From contig JBBTCO010000007.1 of assembly GCA_038043185.1 (NCBI GenBank), positions 110,318 through 174,317 of the forward strand: a stretch of DNA of 64,000 nucleotides, given 5' to 3'. This DNA comes from UBA5009 sp038043185. GTDB taxonomy: Bacteria > Bdellovibrionota > Bdellovibrionia > Bdellovibrionales > Bdellovibrionaceae. Below are positions 52,086 through 61,169 of the stretch, one piece after another. Position 1 is the stretch's first letter. Every line of letters begins with the position of its first letter. The notes beneath the pieces were generated by a model that did not search any database, was not told where the DNA came from, and saw nothing but the letters and a program-made list of their open reading frames with translations. A program made the position numbers and the translations under genes.

Positions 52086-54344
52086 CTGAAAAAATCAATT
52101 CGAATTCCTTCGTTTTGGACTCGTGGTAAAAAAGCGGAAGCACATTTTACATGGAAAAAATCCCATAGTTTGATCAGTAGCCCCAACGGCCAGACCCACT
52201 TTGAAATGAAAAATGTTGAATCCCCAGAATCATGGGGACAAATGGCTATTGATATTGCAGCCAGCAAGTATTTTCGGAAAAAAGGCGTTCCTGGAAAAGG
52301 TCACGAACATTCCGTGAAACAGCTTGTTGAGCGGGTGGTTAAGTCTATTCAGACTTCAGGAATTAAACAGGGACACATCACTAAAAAAGAAGCGTCCAAT
52401 TTTTACGAAGAGCTTAAATATATCTTATATTCTCAAAAAGCCTCTTTTAATTCTCCGGTTTGGTTCAATGTTGGCCTTCATCAGGCTTATAAAATCAAAT
52501 CTCCCAGTCAACATTGGGCTTGGGATTTTAAAAAAAAGAAAGTCGCTGTTGTTGAGGATGCTTATCTTCGTCCTCAGGCCTCGGCTTGTTTTATTCAAAG
52601 AATCGACGATTCTATCGAAGGAATTTTTGAATTGGCTAAAACAGAAGCTAAATTATTTAAATATGGCTCAGGATCTGGAACAAACTTTTCTACACTTCGA
52701 AGCCGGTACGAGGAATTAGGTTCTGGTGGAACTTCATCAGGCTTGATGTCCTTTCTTGATGTCTTAGATCGTGGTGCTGGCGCGATTAAGTCCGGAGGCA
52801 CCACTCGTCGAGCCGCTAAAATGGTCATCGTGGACGTTGATCATCCAGAAATTGAAGATTTTATTTCATGGAAAAAAAAGGAAGAAGAAAAAGCGAAGAT
52901 GTTAATCGCGGCGGGCTTAAGCGCGGATTTCGAAGGACCTGCTTATAAAACAGTCTCGGGTCAAAATGCGAATAACTCGGTTAGGGTTACCGACTTGTTT
53001 ATGAAAGCTATCGAAAAAAATTTAGATTTTAATTTAAAGACTCGTGCAACTAAAAAGATCCTTCGTCAAATTCCTGCAAAAAAATTATGGGATGAAATTG
53101 CCCAAAGTGCATGGGCTTGTGCTGATCCGGGGGTGCAATTTCATGACACCATAAATTCCTGGCACACTTGCCCTAAGGGCGGGGAAATTCGTGCCAGCAA
53201 TCCATGCTCAGAATATATGTTTCTGGATGATAGCGCCTGCAATTTAGCTTCATTGAATCTTGTGCAATTTTGGAATGTTAAGACTGGTTTTGATTTTGCC
53301 GGATTTTTACATACTGCACGGGTTATTTTTTTGGCTCAGGAAATTTTGGTCGATGAAGCCAGTTATCCTACCGAACAAATCGCTTTGAATAGTCATCTTT
53401 ACCGTCCACTGGGAATTGGTTTTGCCAACTTAGGATCTTTGCTGATGCGTATGGGAATCCCTTACGATAGTGAAGAGGCTCACGCCTGGGCAGGAATGTT
53501 AACGGCTCTCTTAACTGGGCAAGCCTATTTAACAAGTGTAGAAATGGCTCAACAATTGGGTCCTTTTTCCGCTTATGCAAAAAATAAATCAGCAATGTTG
53601 AAAGTTATGAAAAAACATCAAGCGGCAGTTAAAAAAATAAACTTTTCTTGTTTAAAGCTAAGATCCCCTCAAGTCCTTGTGCAGGATTTGTGGAAAGACG
53701 TGATTGCTCAAGGATCTCGTTATGGATTTCGTAATGCCCAAGCTAGTGTCATTGCTCCAACCGGAACCATCGGATTGATGATGGGTTGTGACACGACGGG
53801 GATCGAACCTGAATTTTCTTTAGTAAAAACAAAAAAACTAACTGGCGGTGGAGTTTTTCAAATTGTTAATACCGCGGTCGAAGACGCTTTGTTAATCATG
53901 GGATTTTCAAATACAGAGAGTCGACACCGAATTTTAAAAAAGATTTTGCAAGAAAACTCTGTCACTGAAATTTCAGAATTAAATGCTGAGCAGAAAAAAG
54001 TTTTTTCATGTGCCGTCGGCGATCAAGCCTTATCGCCAGAAAGTCATTTGAAAATGATGGCATCGGTCCAAGCTTTTATTAGTGGTGCGATCTCAAAAAC
54101 AGTGAATTTGCCTTCGTCCGCTAGTCACGAAAATATAGCGGGTGTTTATTGGCAAGCCTGGAAATTAGGATTAAAATCAGTGGCGATTTATCGCGATGGT
54201 TCAAAAATGAGTCAGCCTTTAAATCGAAAACCTTCAGATATCCCTGAAGGTTTTCAAAAGTGCCCTGAATGTGGCGGCGCTACTGAATTGCACAGCGGTT
54301 GTTACCGCTGTAAAAATTGCGGATTTAGTTTAGGTTGTGCTTAA
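52086..54344 (+). CDS. nrdJ: Adenosylcobalamin-dependent (class II) ribonucleotide reductase
   Basis: Protein of about 752 residues. It has the class II N-terminal region (SPESWGQMAIDIAASKYFRK), catalytic motif NPCSEYMFLDDSACNLASLN, APTGTIGLMMGCDTTGIEPE and a C-terminal zinc ribbon (CPECGG ... CYRCKNCG). It makes deoxyribonucleotides without oxygen, using B12. The frame with family-like sequence (IPSFWTRGKKAEAHF) extends before the first TTG (52170) and ATG. The best-placed start is CTG at 52086, five bases after AGAGAGG; the start is therefore uncertain. Confidence 0.9.
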   Translation: MKKSIRIPSFWTRGKKAEAHFTWKKSHSLISSPNGQTHFEMKNVESPESWGQMAIDIAASKYFRKKGVPGKGHEHSVKQLVERVVKSIQTSGIKQGHITKKEASNFYEELKYILYSQKASFNSPVWFNVGLHQAYKIKSPSQHWAWDFKKKKVAVVEDAYLRPQASACFIQRIDDSIEGIFELAKTEAKLFKYGSGSGTNFSTLRSRYEELGSGGTSSGLMSFLDVLDRGAGAIKSGGTTRRAAKMVIVDVDHPEIEDFISWKKKEEEKAKMLIAAGLSADFEGPAYKTVSGQNANNSVRVTDLFMKAIEKNLDFNLKTRATKKILRQIPAKKLWDEIAQSAWACADPGVQFHDTINSWHTCPKGGEIRASNPCSEYMFLDDSACNLASLNLVQFWNVKTGFDFAGFLHTARVIFLAQEILVDEASYPTEQIALNSHLYRPLGIGFANLGSLLMRMGIPYDSEEAHAWAGMLTALLTGQAYLTSVEMAQQLGPFSAYAKNKSAMLKVMKKHQAAVKKINFSCLKLRSPQVLVQDLWKDVIAQGSRYGFRNAQASVIAPTGTIGLMMGCDTTGIEPEFSLVKTKKLTGGGVFQIVNTAVEDALLIMGFSNTESRHRILKKILQENSVTEISELNAEQKKVFSCAVGDQALSPESHLKMMASVQAFISGAISKTVNLPSSASHENIAGVYWQAWKLGLKSVAIYRDGSKMSQPLNRKPSDIPEGFQKCPECGGATELHSGCYRCKNCGFSLGCA

Positions 54345-54403
54345 TACATATTAATGTGAAGCGAAACTATCTACTGGCAATAGGCGCATGATATTATTTT
54401 ACT

Positions 54404-54461
54404 AAAAAGCTACTCACAAAGTTGTAAACATATACGTTGACAACTTTGTGAGTAGCTTTTT
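54404..54461. terminator. Bidirectional terminator
   Basis: Perfect 22-base arms (54404-54425 with 54440-54461) around a 14-base loop, bordered by A5 on the left and T5 on the right, so it works on both strands. It separates the convergent nrdJ gene and the secreted-protein gene at 54521. Confidence 0.88.
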
Positions 54462-54520
54462 GCAAGACAGAGGTTTGTCGGAATGCTTTAAAAACGGAGC
54501 TATGCTTAGTAAAGCCTTTA

Positions 54521-54952
54521 TTATTGCTTAGTCAGTTGATATCGGCGGGAAGCCACAATTTGATCGGGAACATCGCCTGTAAAGGTAACAAACACGTCAC
54601 CCGAAGCTGATTTTTCAAATAAAATTACTGATTCTTTATGATGTGAACCTTTTAAGTCGATATATTCCGCGGTTAAAAAGATCATCATAAATTTTTTGTT
54701 AATTTTACCGCTTTGAACAACTTTAATCAGTGTATCGTTTTTTAACATGCGACTTTGAGCATCCAGATGAAATACTAAATCTTGTTTATCAAAAGCGAAA
54801 TGAAGAGTGTTGCATTGCTGTTGGCTCATGGTAATCGTTGGAACACTAGGTTCGCTGATAGCTTTATAAACGCCCGAAAAATCGGCGCAAACAGTTGGAG
54901 CAGCTGCCGAGGCAAGATGAAAGCTAGAAAATAGTGTTATTAGACTCATCAT
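54521..54952 (-). CDS. Secreted protein of unknown function
   Basis: Protein of 143 residues with a signal peptide (MMSLITLFSSFHLASAA). The mature part starts APTVCADFSGVYKA, contains two cysteines and is predicted beta-rich, in the manner of small lipocalin-like domains, but no family is certain. It overlaps the upstream lipoprotein gene by four bases (ATGA) and is translationally coupled to it. Confidence 0.72.
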   Translation of the reverse strand: MMSLITLFSSFHLASAAAPTVCADFSGVYKAISEPSVPTITMSQQQCNTLHFAFDKQDLVFHLDAQSRMLKNDTLIKVVQSGKINKKFMMIFLTAEYIDLKGSHHKESVILFEKSASGDVFVTFTGDVPDQIVASRRYQLTKQ

Positions 54953-55551
54953 TCAGCACACTCCATTTTGGGTTCGCAAATTAAAAGATACTTATCAGCG
55001 TTATTATTTATTAATCCCTCCCACACCATCGGTGTGGGCATTTCGGGATTGAGGCGGAAGGGAATTGGTTCTTCGATTGGCAGAAATAGATTTTCATTGT
55101 GAAGAAAAAACTGAGCGCTATATCCTGAATATTGCTTTTCGTTCTCGAGCTCTTTTTGCACTAAATTCATTTTTATTTGTGCGACAATCTCATCTTTTTT
55201 GAAATGCGATAATCCCGTATTGAAAGTTCTTATTACGCCCGATTTCAATCGACCAACGCAGTGTTTGGTAAACCCGAGGTCAGGGCGACCGACTGTATGT
55301 TCATTAACTTCGATAGTTGTATTTGGCGCTACAAGCGCAATTGCGCAGCTAATGGCATTTGCTGGCGCGACAACAGGAGCACCATTCCCTTGTTGCTCAG
55401 CAGGGATTGAATTGTCTTGAACATCTTCATCTGAAGGCAGCGGTGTGCTATTTACTTTATTTTGTTGGTCATTCATTAATTGCGAGCTGGTTTTGGTGCA
55501 TCCAACAACGGCAAAGCTAACTATTAGAATTAAACTTAAATTTTTCAGCAT
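54949..55551 (-). CDS. Lipoprotein of unknown function
   Basis: Protein of 200 residues with a lipoprotein signal (MLKNLSLILIVSFAVVGC, Cys18), a Pro/Asn/Gln-rich linker (~25-60) and a beta-rich domain with cysteines (SCAIALVAPNTTIEV, KHCVGRL, LLICEPKMEC). I recognise no family. The start at 55551 is preferred because it begins the lipoprotein signal. It is the first gene of a coupled pair. Confidence 0.75.
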   Translation of the reverse strand: MLKNLSLILIVSFAVVGCTKTSSQLMNDQQNKVNSTPLPSDEDVQDNSIPAEQQGNGAPVVAPANAISCAIALVAPNTTIEVNEHTVGRPDLGFTKHCVGRLKSGVIRTFNTGLSHFKKDEIVAQIKMNLVQKELENEKQYSGYSAQFFLHNENLFLPIEEPIPFRLNPEMPTPMVWEGLINNNADKYLLICEPKMECAE

Positions 55552-55636
55552 AGATTGGTTCTCACTTCGAAGCAGACATAACACCAATCATTAAGATTTT
55601 CAGGATCGATTGCTCTTTTTGAAATTAATTTAGGAT

Positions 55637-55685
55637 AGGGAGCAATTTTTTACCGGGTGTTTGTTACAATCGCCCGTTGCTCCCT
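55637..55685. other. Long-stem hairpin
   Basis: AGGGAGCAA (55637-55645) pairs with TTGCTCCCT (55677-55685); an inner CGGGTG/CGCCCG pair extends the stem. The T-run follows on the plus strand, where no gene is upstream. It may still end the minus-strand gene at 55705 imperfectly, or be a binding or RNA-processing site. Confidence 0.5.
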
Positions 55686-55704
55686 TTTTATAATCAAACG
55701 GGAA

Positions 55705-56223
55705 TTAGTAACAGTAGTTGTAATAAATAAAAGGCCAAATTCCGTAAGAACCGCAAGCGTAAGGATAGCTTGGAGCCACATAGGCACCGCCATAATAGTA
55801 TGGGTAATAGGGTGCTACAGGAGCATTGTAATAATAAGGGGGATTGTAATAACCTCTGTTATTATTGTAGCCACGGTTATTATTGAAACCACCGCGATGT
55901 TCTCCACGGAATTGTCCGCCGTTTCCACGACCATTATAAGCAGGTGGACGTGCTGGGCCAGCAACTGTCATTGCTACAGCCTCGTTTTGTGACTGCTCAG
56001 CGAATTGCAATTCACCAAATTGTTTTTGGTTTGCAGTAACTGGAATCCAATTGTGTTGCTCTGGATTTTGTAAAGACTGTTCGGTCACTCCATAAGCAAA
56101 AGCAGTTTCACCATTTTGTCCTACTCTTAGGGTGATCATTTTAGAATCTTCTGCGGCAAAAGTGCTCAGTGACACCACTGACGCAATCATTACCAATGTA
56201 AAAAAGCTTAAATAATTTTTCAT
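55705..56223 (-). CDS. Secreted Asn/Gly/Tyr-rich low-complexity protein
   Basis: Protein of 172 residues with a signal peptide (MKNYLSFFTLVMIASVVSLS, cleavage near TFAA). About 75 residues of mature domain are followed by a low-complexity tail: GGQFRGEHRGGFNNNRGYNN, then Tyr/Pro-rich (PYYYNAPVAPYYPYYYGG). The start at 56223 has a perfect AAGGAGG eight bases upstream. The tail could give a sticky or self-associating surface. No family recognised. Confidence 0.75.
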   Translation of the reverse strand: MKNYLSFFTLVMIASVVSLSTFAAEDSKMITLRVGQNGETAFAYGVTEQSLQNPEQHNWIPVTANQKQFGELQFAEQSQNEAVAMTVAGPARPPAYNGRGNGGQFRGEHRGGFNNNRGYNNNRGYYNPPYYYNAPVAPYYPYYYGGAYVAPSYPYACGSYGIWPFIYYNYCY

Positions 56224-56406
56224 AACTTTATCCTCCTTATAAAAATCTAATGTATTTGGTTTTGCAATTTGAACGCCTACGTTTGCTGGCTTGTAGGTCA
56301 TCTTCGTTAACTAGGCAATAAGTATTGTAGCAAAATGCCCATTTTACATTGACAAATTTACCCGGTTAAAAAATAATGGCCCTCATGAAAAACTTAAGTA
56401 ATAACG

Positions 56407-57618
56407 ATGAGTAGCGCCAATTATAAGCAACTTGATATTTATAATCCCTCTGAAGAGCACGCCATGCTGCGTGAGACTGTTCGTTCCTTTACTGTAGCCG
56501 AAGTAGAACCTCAGGCCCACGAATACGACCGTAAGGAAAAATTCAATTTAGCCTTATTCAAAAAATTAGGGGACTTGGGGCTTTTAGGAATCACCGTGCC
56601 CGAGGCCTACAATGGATCGGCATTGGATGCGACTGCTGCAGTTATTGCTCATGAAGAACTTTCCGCTTCAGATCCAGGATTTTGTTTGGCCTACCTAGCA
56701 CATGCCATGTTGATGGTGAATAATTTGGCGGTGAATGGCAGTGAAGAGCAAAAGAAAAAATATTTGCCGCGATTATGTTCTGGCGAATTTATTGGAGCTA
56801 TGGCGATGTCGGAACCAGCCGTTGGGACTGATGTGCTTGGTATGGCAACCACCGCTGTTAAAAAGGGCTCTGATTATATTTTGAATGGTCGAAAAATGTG
56901 GATCACTAACGGCACTATTGATGAAAATAATACAGCCTGCGATGTGGTGCTGGTTTATGCCAAGACCAGCGAAAAAAACGGGCGCGCGATGATTTCAACA
57001 TTCCTGGTGGAAAAATCATTTAAAGGTTTTAGCGTTGGACAAAAAATCAAAGATAAGTTGGGAATGCGAGCTTCTAATACCGCCGAGTTGGTTTTTCAAG
57101 ATTGCGTGGTCCCAGCTTCAGCACTTATTGGTCACGAAGGCGATTCAATGCTGCATATGATGAGGAATTTAGAGATCGAGCGGCTGACCTTAGCTGCTAT
57201 GAGCTTAGGTATTGCCCGACGCTCGATTGAAATTATGAATAAATATGCTATCGAGCGCGAAGCTTTTGGGAAATCACTCAATCACTTCGGACAAATTCAA
57301 AAATACATTGGTGATTCCTACGCAGAATACAAAGCGGCACGAGCTTACGTTTACGATACCGCTTTAAGATTGAATTTAACTGAAGAAGGTAATCGACTTG
57401 ATTCCGATGGTGTTAAGCTAGTCGCTACGACGATGGCAAAAAATGTAGCTGATCGGGCGATTCAAGTTTTGGGCGGCTATGGTTATGTCGGCGAATACAC
57501 GGTCGAGCGTTTATGGAGAGACGCAAAGTTGCTTGAAATTGGCGGCGGGACTCTTGAAGCTCATCAGAAAAATATCACTCGTGATTTAGCTAAATCTCCA
57601 GAATTAATTGGTCGATAA
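56407..57618 (+). CDS. Acyl-CoA dehydrogenase
   Basis: Protein of 403 residues with the full ACAD fold. Flavin-binding AMAMSEPAVGTDV and WITNGTID, the region NLEIERLTLAAMSLGIARRS that holds the catalytic Glu in isovaleryl-CoA dehydrogenase-like members, and the C-terminal GGYGYVGEYTVERLWRDAKL. It oxidises an acyl-CoA to the enoyl-CoA, passing electrons to ETF. The substrate chain is not determined. Confidence 0.92.
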   Translation: MSSANYKQLDIYNPSEEHAMLRETVRSFTVAEVEPQAHEYDRKEKFNLALFKKLGDLGLLGITVPEAYNGSALDATAAVIAHEELSASDPGFCLAYLAHAMLMVNNLAVNGSEEQKKKYLPRLCSGEFIGAMAMSEPAVGTDVLGMATTAVKKGSDYILNGRKMWITNGTIDENNTACDVVLVYAKTSEKNGRAMISTFLVEKSFKGFSVGQKIKDKLGMRASNTAELVFQDCVVPASALIGHEGDSMLHMMRNLEIERLTLAAMSLGIARRSIEIMNKYAIEREAFGKSLNHFGQIQKYIGDSYAEYKAARAYVYDTALRLNLTEEGNRLDSDGVKLVATTMAKNVADRAIQVLGGYGYVGEYTVERLWRDAKLLEIGGGTLEAHQKNITRDLAKSPELIGR

Positions 57619-57622
57619 TTTT

Positions 57623-58360
57623 ATGCAATCAACAGAATCCAAGAATTTGCGCTTTCCATTTGCGCCGGAAATCGAAGTGAGTGAGAATTTACGAATTCAT
57701 TACACTCTTGTGTTGCAACAAATTGCTCCTAATCTTACGCCAGATCGTTTAAAAAAAATCGAATCGGTTATCCAGAATCGCTGCTTTGATGTCGCTGTCG
57801 TTCTTGAGAGCATTTATGATCGCGGGAATATCAGCGCCGTGATGAGAACCTCCGAGGCCTTAGGTTTCGTCAATTTTCATGTAGTTGAAACTCAAGAAAA
57901 ATTCAAAGAGGCCAATCGAGTGACCCAGGGGTCTGATAAATGGGTCGAAACTCAAAAATGGAAAACCACCGGCGAAGCCGTTAAAAACTTGAAAGCTCAA
58001 GGCTACAAACTTGCGGTGACGACTCTTGAAAACGCCCGACCTATTGGCGAGATTGATTTTTCCGAACCCATCGCTTTTGTCTTGGGAAATGAAAAAGAAG
58101 GCGTGAGCCGTGAAATGATCGAGGCCGCTGATCATCGAATTATTATTCCCATGCAGGGATTTGTGCAGAGTTTTAATATTTCAGTTGCGGGGGCCTTGGG
58201 ACTTTATCACATTCAGCAGGATCGATTGCGCCGCCTTGGAAAATTTTCAGAGTTAACTCAAGAGCAAAGAGACATTTTAAAGGCTCACTATTGCCTAAGG
58301 ACCCAAGATTCGGCTAAGGATAGCTTAAAAGAACTTTTCACTCGCGGACATTTAAGCTAG
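57623..58360 (+). CDS. trmH: TrmH/SpoU-family RNA 2'-O-methyltransferase
   Basis: Protein of 245 residues with the SPOUT motifs: NISAVMRTSEALGF (motif 1), FVLGNEKEGVS (motif 2) and IPMQGFVQSFNISVAGALGL (motif 3). This matches the tRNA Gm18 methyltransferase TrmH, including the N-terminal and C-terminal extensions. The start at 57623 lies four bases after the previous stop; an in-frame TTG at 57608 overlaps the dehydrogenase. Confidence 0.85.
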   Translation: MQSTESKNLRFPFAPEIEVSENLRIHYTLVLQQIAPNLTPDRLKKIESVIQNRCFDVAVVLESIYDRGNISAVMRTSEALGFVNFHVVETQEKFKEANRVTQGSDKWVETQKWKTTGEAVKNLKAQGYKLAVTTLENARPIGEIDFSEPIAFVLGNEKEGVSREMIEAADHRIIIPMQGFVQSFNISVAGALGLYHIQQDRLRRLGKFSELTQEQRDILKAHYCLRTQDSAKDSLKELFTRGHLS

Positions 58361-58369
58361 AAGGTCGTC

Positions 58370-58768
58370 ATGACAAAAAAATCAAAGTCGCCAGTTCCAA
58401 AAAAACTTTACGGCACAATTGCCATGGAAGAAAATAAGCTCGAGCGTTTTGCCAATCGCACAACGGCCCGCCGTTATACCATTGATTTTGAATGCCCTGA
58501 GTTTACTTGCCTGTGCCCACGCAGCGGTTTTCCGGATTTTGCAACGATTCGAATTAAAGTAGTTCCCGACAAATGGTGTGTTGAGCTTAAGTCTTTAAAA
58601 CTTTACATCAACTCCTTTCGTAACCAAAACGTCTTTCACGAAGATGTAACCAATAATATTTTACAAGATTTAGTGGATTTATTGAATCCTCACGAAATCA
58701 CTGTCGTTGGTGATTTTACGGTGCGTGGAAATATTCATACGGTGGTTACGGCCACTCATAAGAAATGA
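58370..58768 (+). CDS. queF: NADPH-dependent preQ0 reductase QueF
   Basis: Protein of 132 residues, the short unimodular form. The catalytic Cys and Asp lie in EFTCLCPRSGFPDFATIRI, followed by ELKSLKLYINSFRNQNVFHE. It reduces 7-cyano-7-deazaguanine to preQ1 for queuosine tRNA modification. It shares a run with trmH and ends in an ATGA overlap with the HAD gene. Confidence 0.93.
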   Translation: MTKKSKSPVPKKLYGTIAMEENKLERFANRTTARRYTIDFECPEFTCLCPRSGFPDFATIRIKVVPDKWCVELKSLKLYINSFRNQNVFHEDVTNNILQDLVDLLNPHEITVVGDFTVRGNIHTVVTATHKK

Positions 58769-59556
58769 TGACCAGGAATAAGAGTTTAATTTTAATCTTA
58801 AGTTATCTGCTTATCAGTTGTGTTCAGGTGCAGACTATTCACTCCGAAGGAATAGATGCTGAAAAAGTTTTAGTTTCGGACTGGGATGACACCATCGCTT
58901 ATATGCCCACCAAAATTTTCCTTTTCAAAAAACACACGGGTGAGACTCTCGAAGTATCTACCGGAGAATACGCGAATGAAGGAAAAGCGATTGGTAAAAA
59001 AGGAAAATACCTAAACTATCAAATTAAAAATGAATCATTTAAGTTTTTTAGTGTTGCCGGGGAGTTGGACGATCAAGAAAGTTATTTTAAAGATGATGTT
59101 GTGAGTATGTTGCAAAGACCTCAGAATGAATGGAAAGGTCCTTATTTTGATAACGTGATTAAAATGTTGTCGAATCCACAGACCGCCGAATTAACTTATA
59201 TCCTAACGGCGCGTGGACATTCTTCATACGAAATTATGTTGGGCTTGAACAAACTTAAATCCCATTTACAACAAACATCAGGCCTACAGATTATGTTACC
59301 ACCAGAACAGAATTTGCTTATGGTTAGCGCCGCTGCCGACGTTCCAAAAAAAAAGGGTGAAGAGATGGTTAGACTTATTCGCAAATACGCTGGGACAAAA
59401 GTGAAAATAATTGAATTTGTCGACGATGATTTTAAAAATACTGATGCGGTTGCAAAAGCAGTTGCCGAAATTCAGAATGAACTTAAGATAAAAATAATCG
59501 TGACGCATGTTTCGCGCAATAGTCGTTCATCAGTTGTGTTTACCGGTCTTAATTAA
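58765..59556 (+). CDS. HAD-like lipoprotein
   Basis: Protein of 263 residues with a probable lipoprotein signal (LLISC, Cys19) and a HAD motif I (VLVSDWDDTIAYMPT, DxDDT). Motif II-like LTYILTARGHSSYE and a late acidic FVDDDFKNTDA follow. It probably is an envelope phosphatase; the substrate is unknown. It starts inside queF (ATGA) and overlaps the convergent fusion gene by 27 bases. Confidence 0.75.
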   Translation: MMTRNKSLILILSYLLISCVQVQTIHSEGIDAEKVLVSDWDDTIAYMPTKIFLFKKHTGETLEVSTGEYANEGKAIGKKGKYLNYQIKNESFKFFSVAGELDDQESYFKDDVVSMLQRPQNEWKGPYFDNVIKMLSNPQTAELTYILTARGHSSYEIMLGLNKLKSHLQQTSGLQIMLPPEQNLLMVSAAADVPKKKGEEMVRLIRKYAGTKVKIIEFVDDDFKNTDAVAKAVAEIQNELKIKIIVTHVSRNSRSSVVFTGLN

Positions 59557-61134
59557 AACGACACATTTTAATAATCTGTGAATTGAGCTCAATTCATAAT
59601 CTAAACCGGGAATGGGATTTGGCTGCAGGCTCAGTTTATTTTTCATTGCCCAGCTCTGCATTAACTCTTGAAAGTCTTTATATTCCCATTTTTCGTAATT
59701 TGTTGAAAATAAAATCTTTCCTTGTAGAGCTAAAACTTCATTGCAAAGATCTAATAATTGGGTCCAATCTTTTTCAATCTTAAAAACCTGATCTTTACTG
59801 CGGCCAAAAGATGGAGGATCGACAATAATTAAATCGAATTGTCTTTTTCGTTTGGCAGTGCCTTTAAGGAAAAGCAAACAATCCTGTGCCCAAAATTCAA
59901 ATTTTTTTACATCCAGATTATTGATTTCAAAATTTCTTTTACCCCAATCTAAAAATTTTGCACTGGTATCAACACTGCAGACTTCTTTTGCGCCACCAGC
60001 CGTAGCTGCGACACTGAATCCGCAGGTGTAAGAGTAAAGATTTAAAACCCGAAGATCAGCGCCATTTTCTTTAACCCATGCGCGATTGGCCCGTTGATCT
60101 AAGAACAGGCCAGCGGAAAGGCCCTGATTTGTTCTAAGTTCATAGTGAAGACCATTTTCTGCTGTTGTCCATTGATCTGGAATCTTGCCTAGCGACCAAA
60201 ACTGATTTGTATTGGGATCTTGGCCTCGATTGTTCATCTTGCGAACAAAAACGGATTTATTGAGTGTGTGGAAATAACTTTCAAAGGTCGTTAATATCTG
60301 GTCGGTGGGATTTTCTTCTTTATACCAATTAATCCACGCGACAGTGTTATAAATATCAATACTAAATTCATCTGTTTCCGCATGAGAAAATCGAAAGCTC
60401 GGTAAGTTATGAATTTTAAGGCGTTGTCGTTTTTCGTAAGCGTTCATCAAATGGATCAAGGCATTAGTTTGCAACGGCAGAGAGTTCGCAATTAATTCAG
60501 CATGCTTTTGTTCACTCCACCAAGGAGTGATTGATTTAAAATCTTGAGTTGTCCCTTCGTGAACAAAATTAATTTCTTGAGCATGCAAACACATTCGAGA
60601 CCAGTTCGTTCCACCATGCTCTTTGTCGCCAAGAACGGGGATTCCCAGGTCTTGGGCATGCAAACGAATCTGATGAGATTTTCCAGTGATAGGACGGGCT
60701 TCCCATAAAGAAATTCCCCCCTGATTCCACAAAAGTGAGAAATCGGTGAAGGCATTGGATTCTTTTTGATTAGAGCTTGTGTAAGTTTGTTTGTCGCGCT
60801 CGATATAAGAATGATGTGAAATGTGATCTAATTTTACTTGTTGTTTTATTTGGCGATCCGTTAGAAAAAAGTACCGTTTTGAAACCACCTTTTGTTCAAA
60901 AAGTTGCGTCAAGTTTTTTGCTGTGTCGCGGTCTTTAGCTACAAGTAAAGCCCCGGAGGTTTCTTTGTCTAAACGGTGAGTGACGTAAAGGGTTTGGCCG
61001 CTTTGTTGAGCAATAAACTCGACAATGCCCCAATCATTGGGTTCGCTTTGATGAGTGGTTATTCCTTCGGGTTTGTCAATGAGCTGAAGATTCATCACTT
61101 CATTGCATACAACATTTACTTGCGGACGCAACAT
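59530..61134 (-). CDS. RluA-type pseudouridine synthase fused to RlmI-like methyltransferase
   Basis: Protein of about 534 residues. The N-terminal ~220 residues are an RluA-family pseudouridine synthase (LIDKPEGITTH, catalytic Asp in THRLDKETSGALLVAKD). The C-terminal ~250 are an RlmI/RlmK-like SAM methyltransferase (NRGQDPNTNQFW, LFLDQRANRAW, VLNLYSYTCGFSVAATAGGA, IIVDPPSFGRSK). Two RNA modifications in one chain suggest action on neighbouring positions of one RNA. The start at 61134 keeps the first strand of the synthase; an ATG at 61095 is the alternative. It overlaps the HAD gene at its 3' end. Confidence 0.85.
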   Translation of the reverse strand: MLRPQVNVVCNEVMNLQLIDKPEGITTHQSEPNDWGIVEFIAQQSGQTLYVTHRLDKETSGALLVAKDRDTAKNLTQLFEQKVVSKRYFFLTDRQIKQQVKLDHISHHSYIERDKQTYTSSNQKESNAFTDFSLLWNQGGISLWEARPITGKSHQIRLHAQDLGIPVLGDKEHGGTNWSRMCLHAQEINFVHEGTTQDFKSITPWWSEQKHAELIANSLPLQTNALIHLMNAYEKRQRLKIHNLPSFRFSHAETDEFSIDIYNTVAWINWYKEENPTDQILTTFESYFHTLNKSVFVRKMNNRGQDPNTNQFWSLGKIPDQWTTAENGLHYELRTNQGLSAGLFLDQRANRAWVKENGADLRVLNLYSYTCGFSVAATAGGAKEVCSVDTSAKFLDWGKRNFEINNLDVKKFEFWAQDCLLFLKGTAKRKRQFDLIIVDPPSFGRSKDQVFKIEKDWTQLLDLCNEVLALQGKILFSTNYEKWEYKDFQELMQSWAMKNKLSLQPNPIPGLDYELSSIHRLLKCVVLIKTGKHN

Positions 61135-61169
61135 AAAAAGAATAAGACATCCCTTCAAGGAGAACAATC

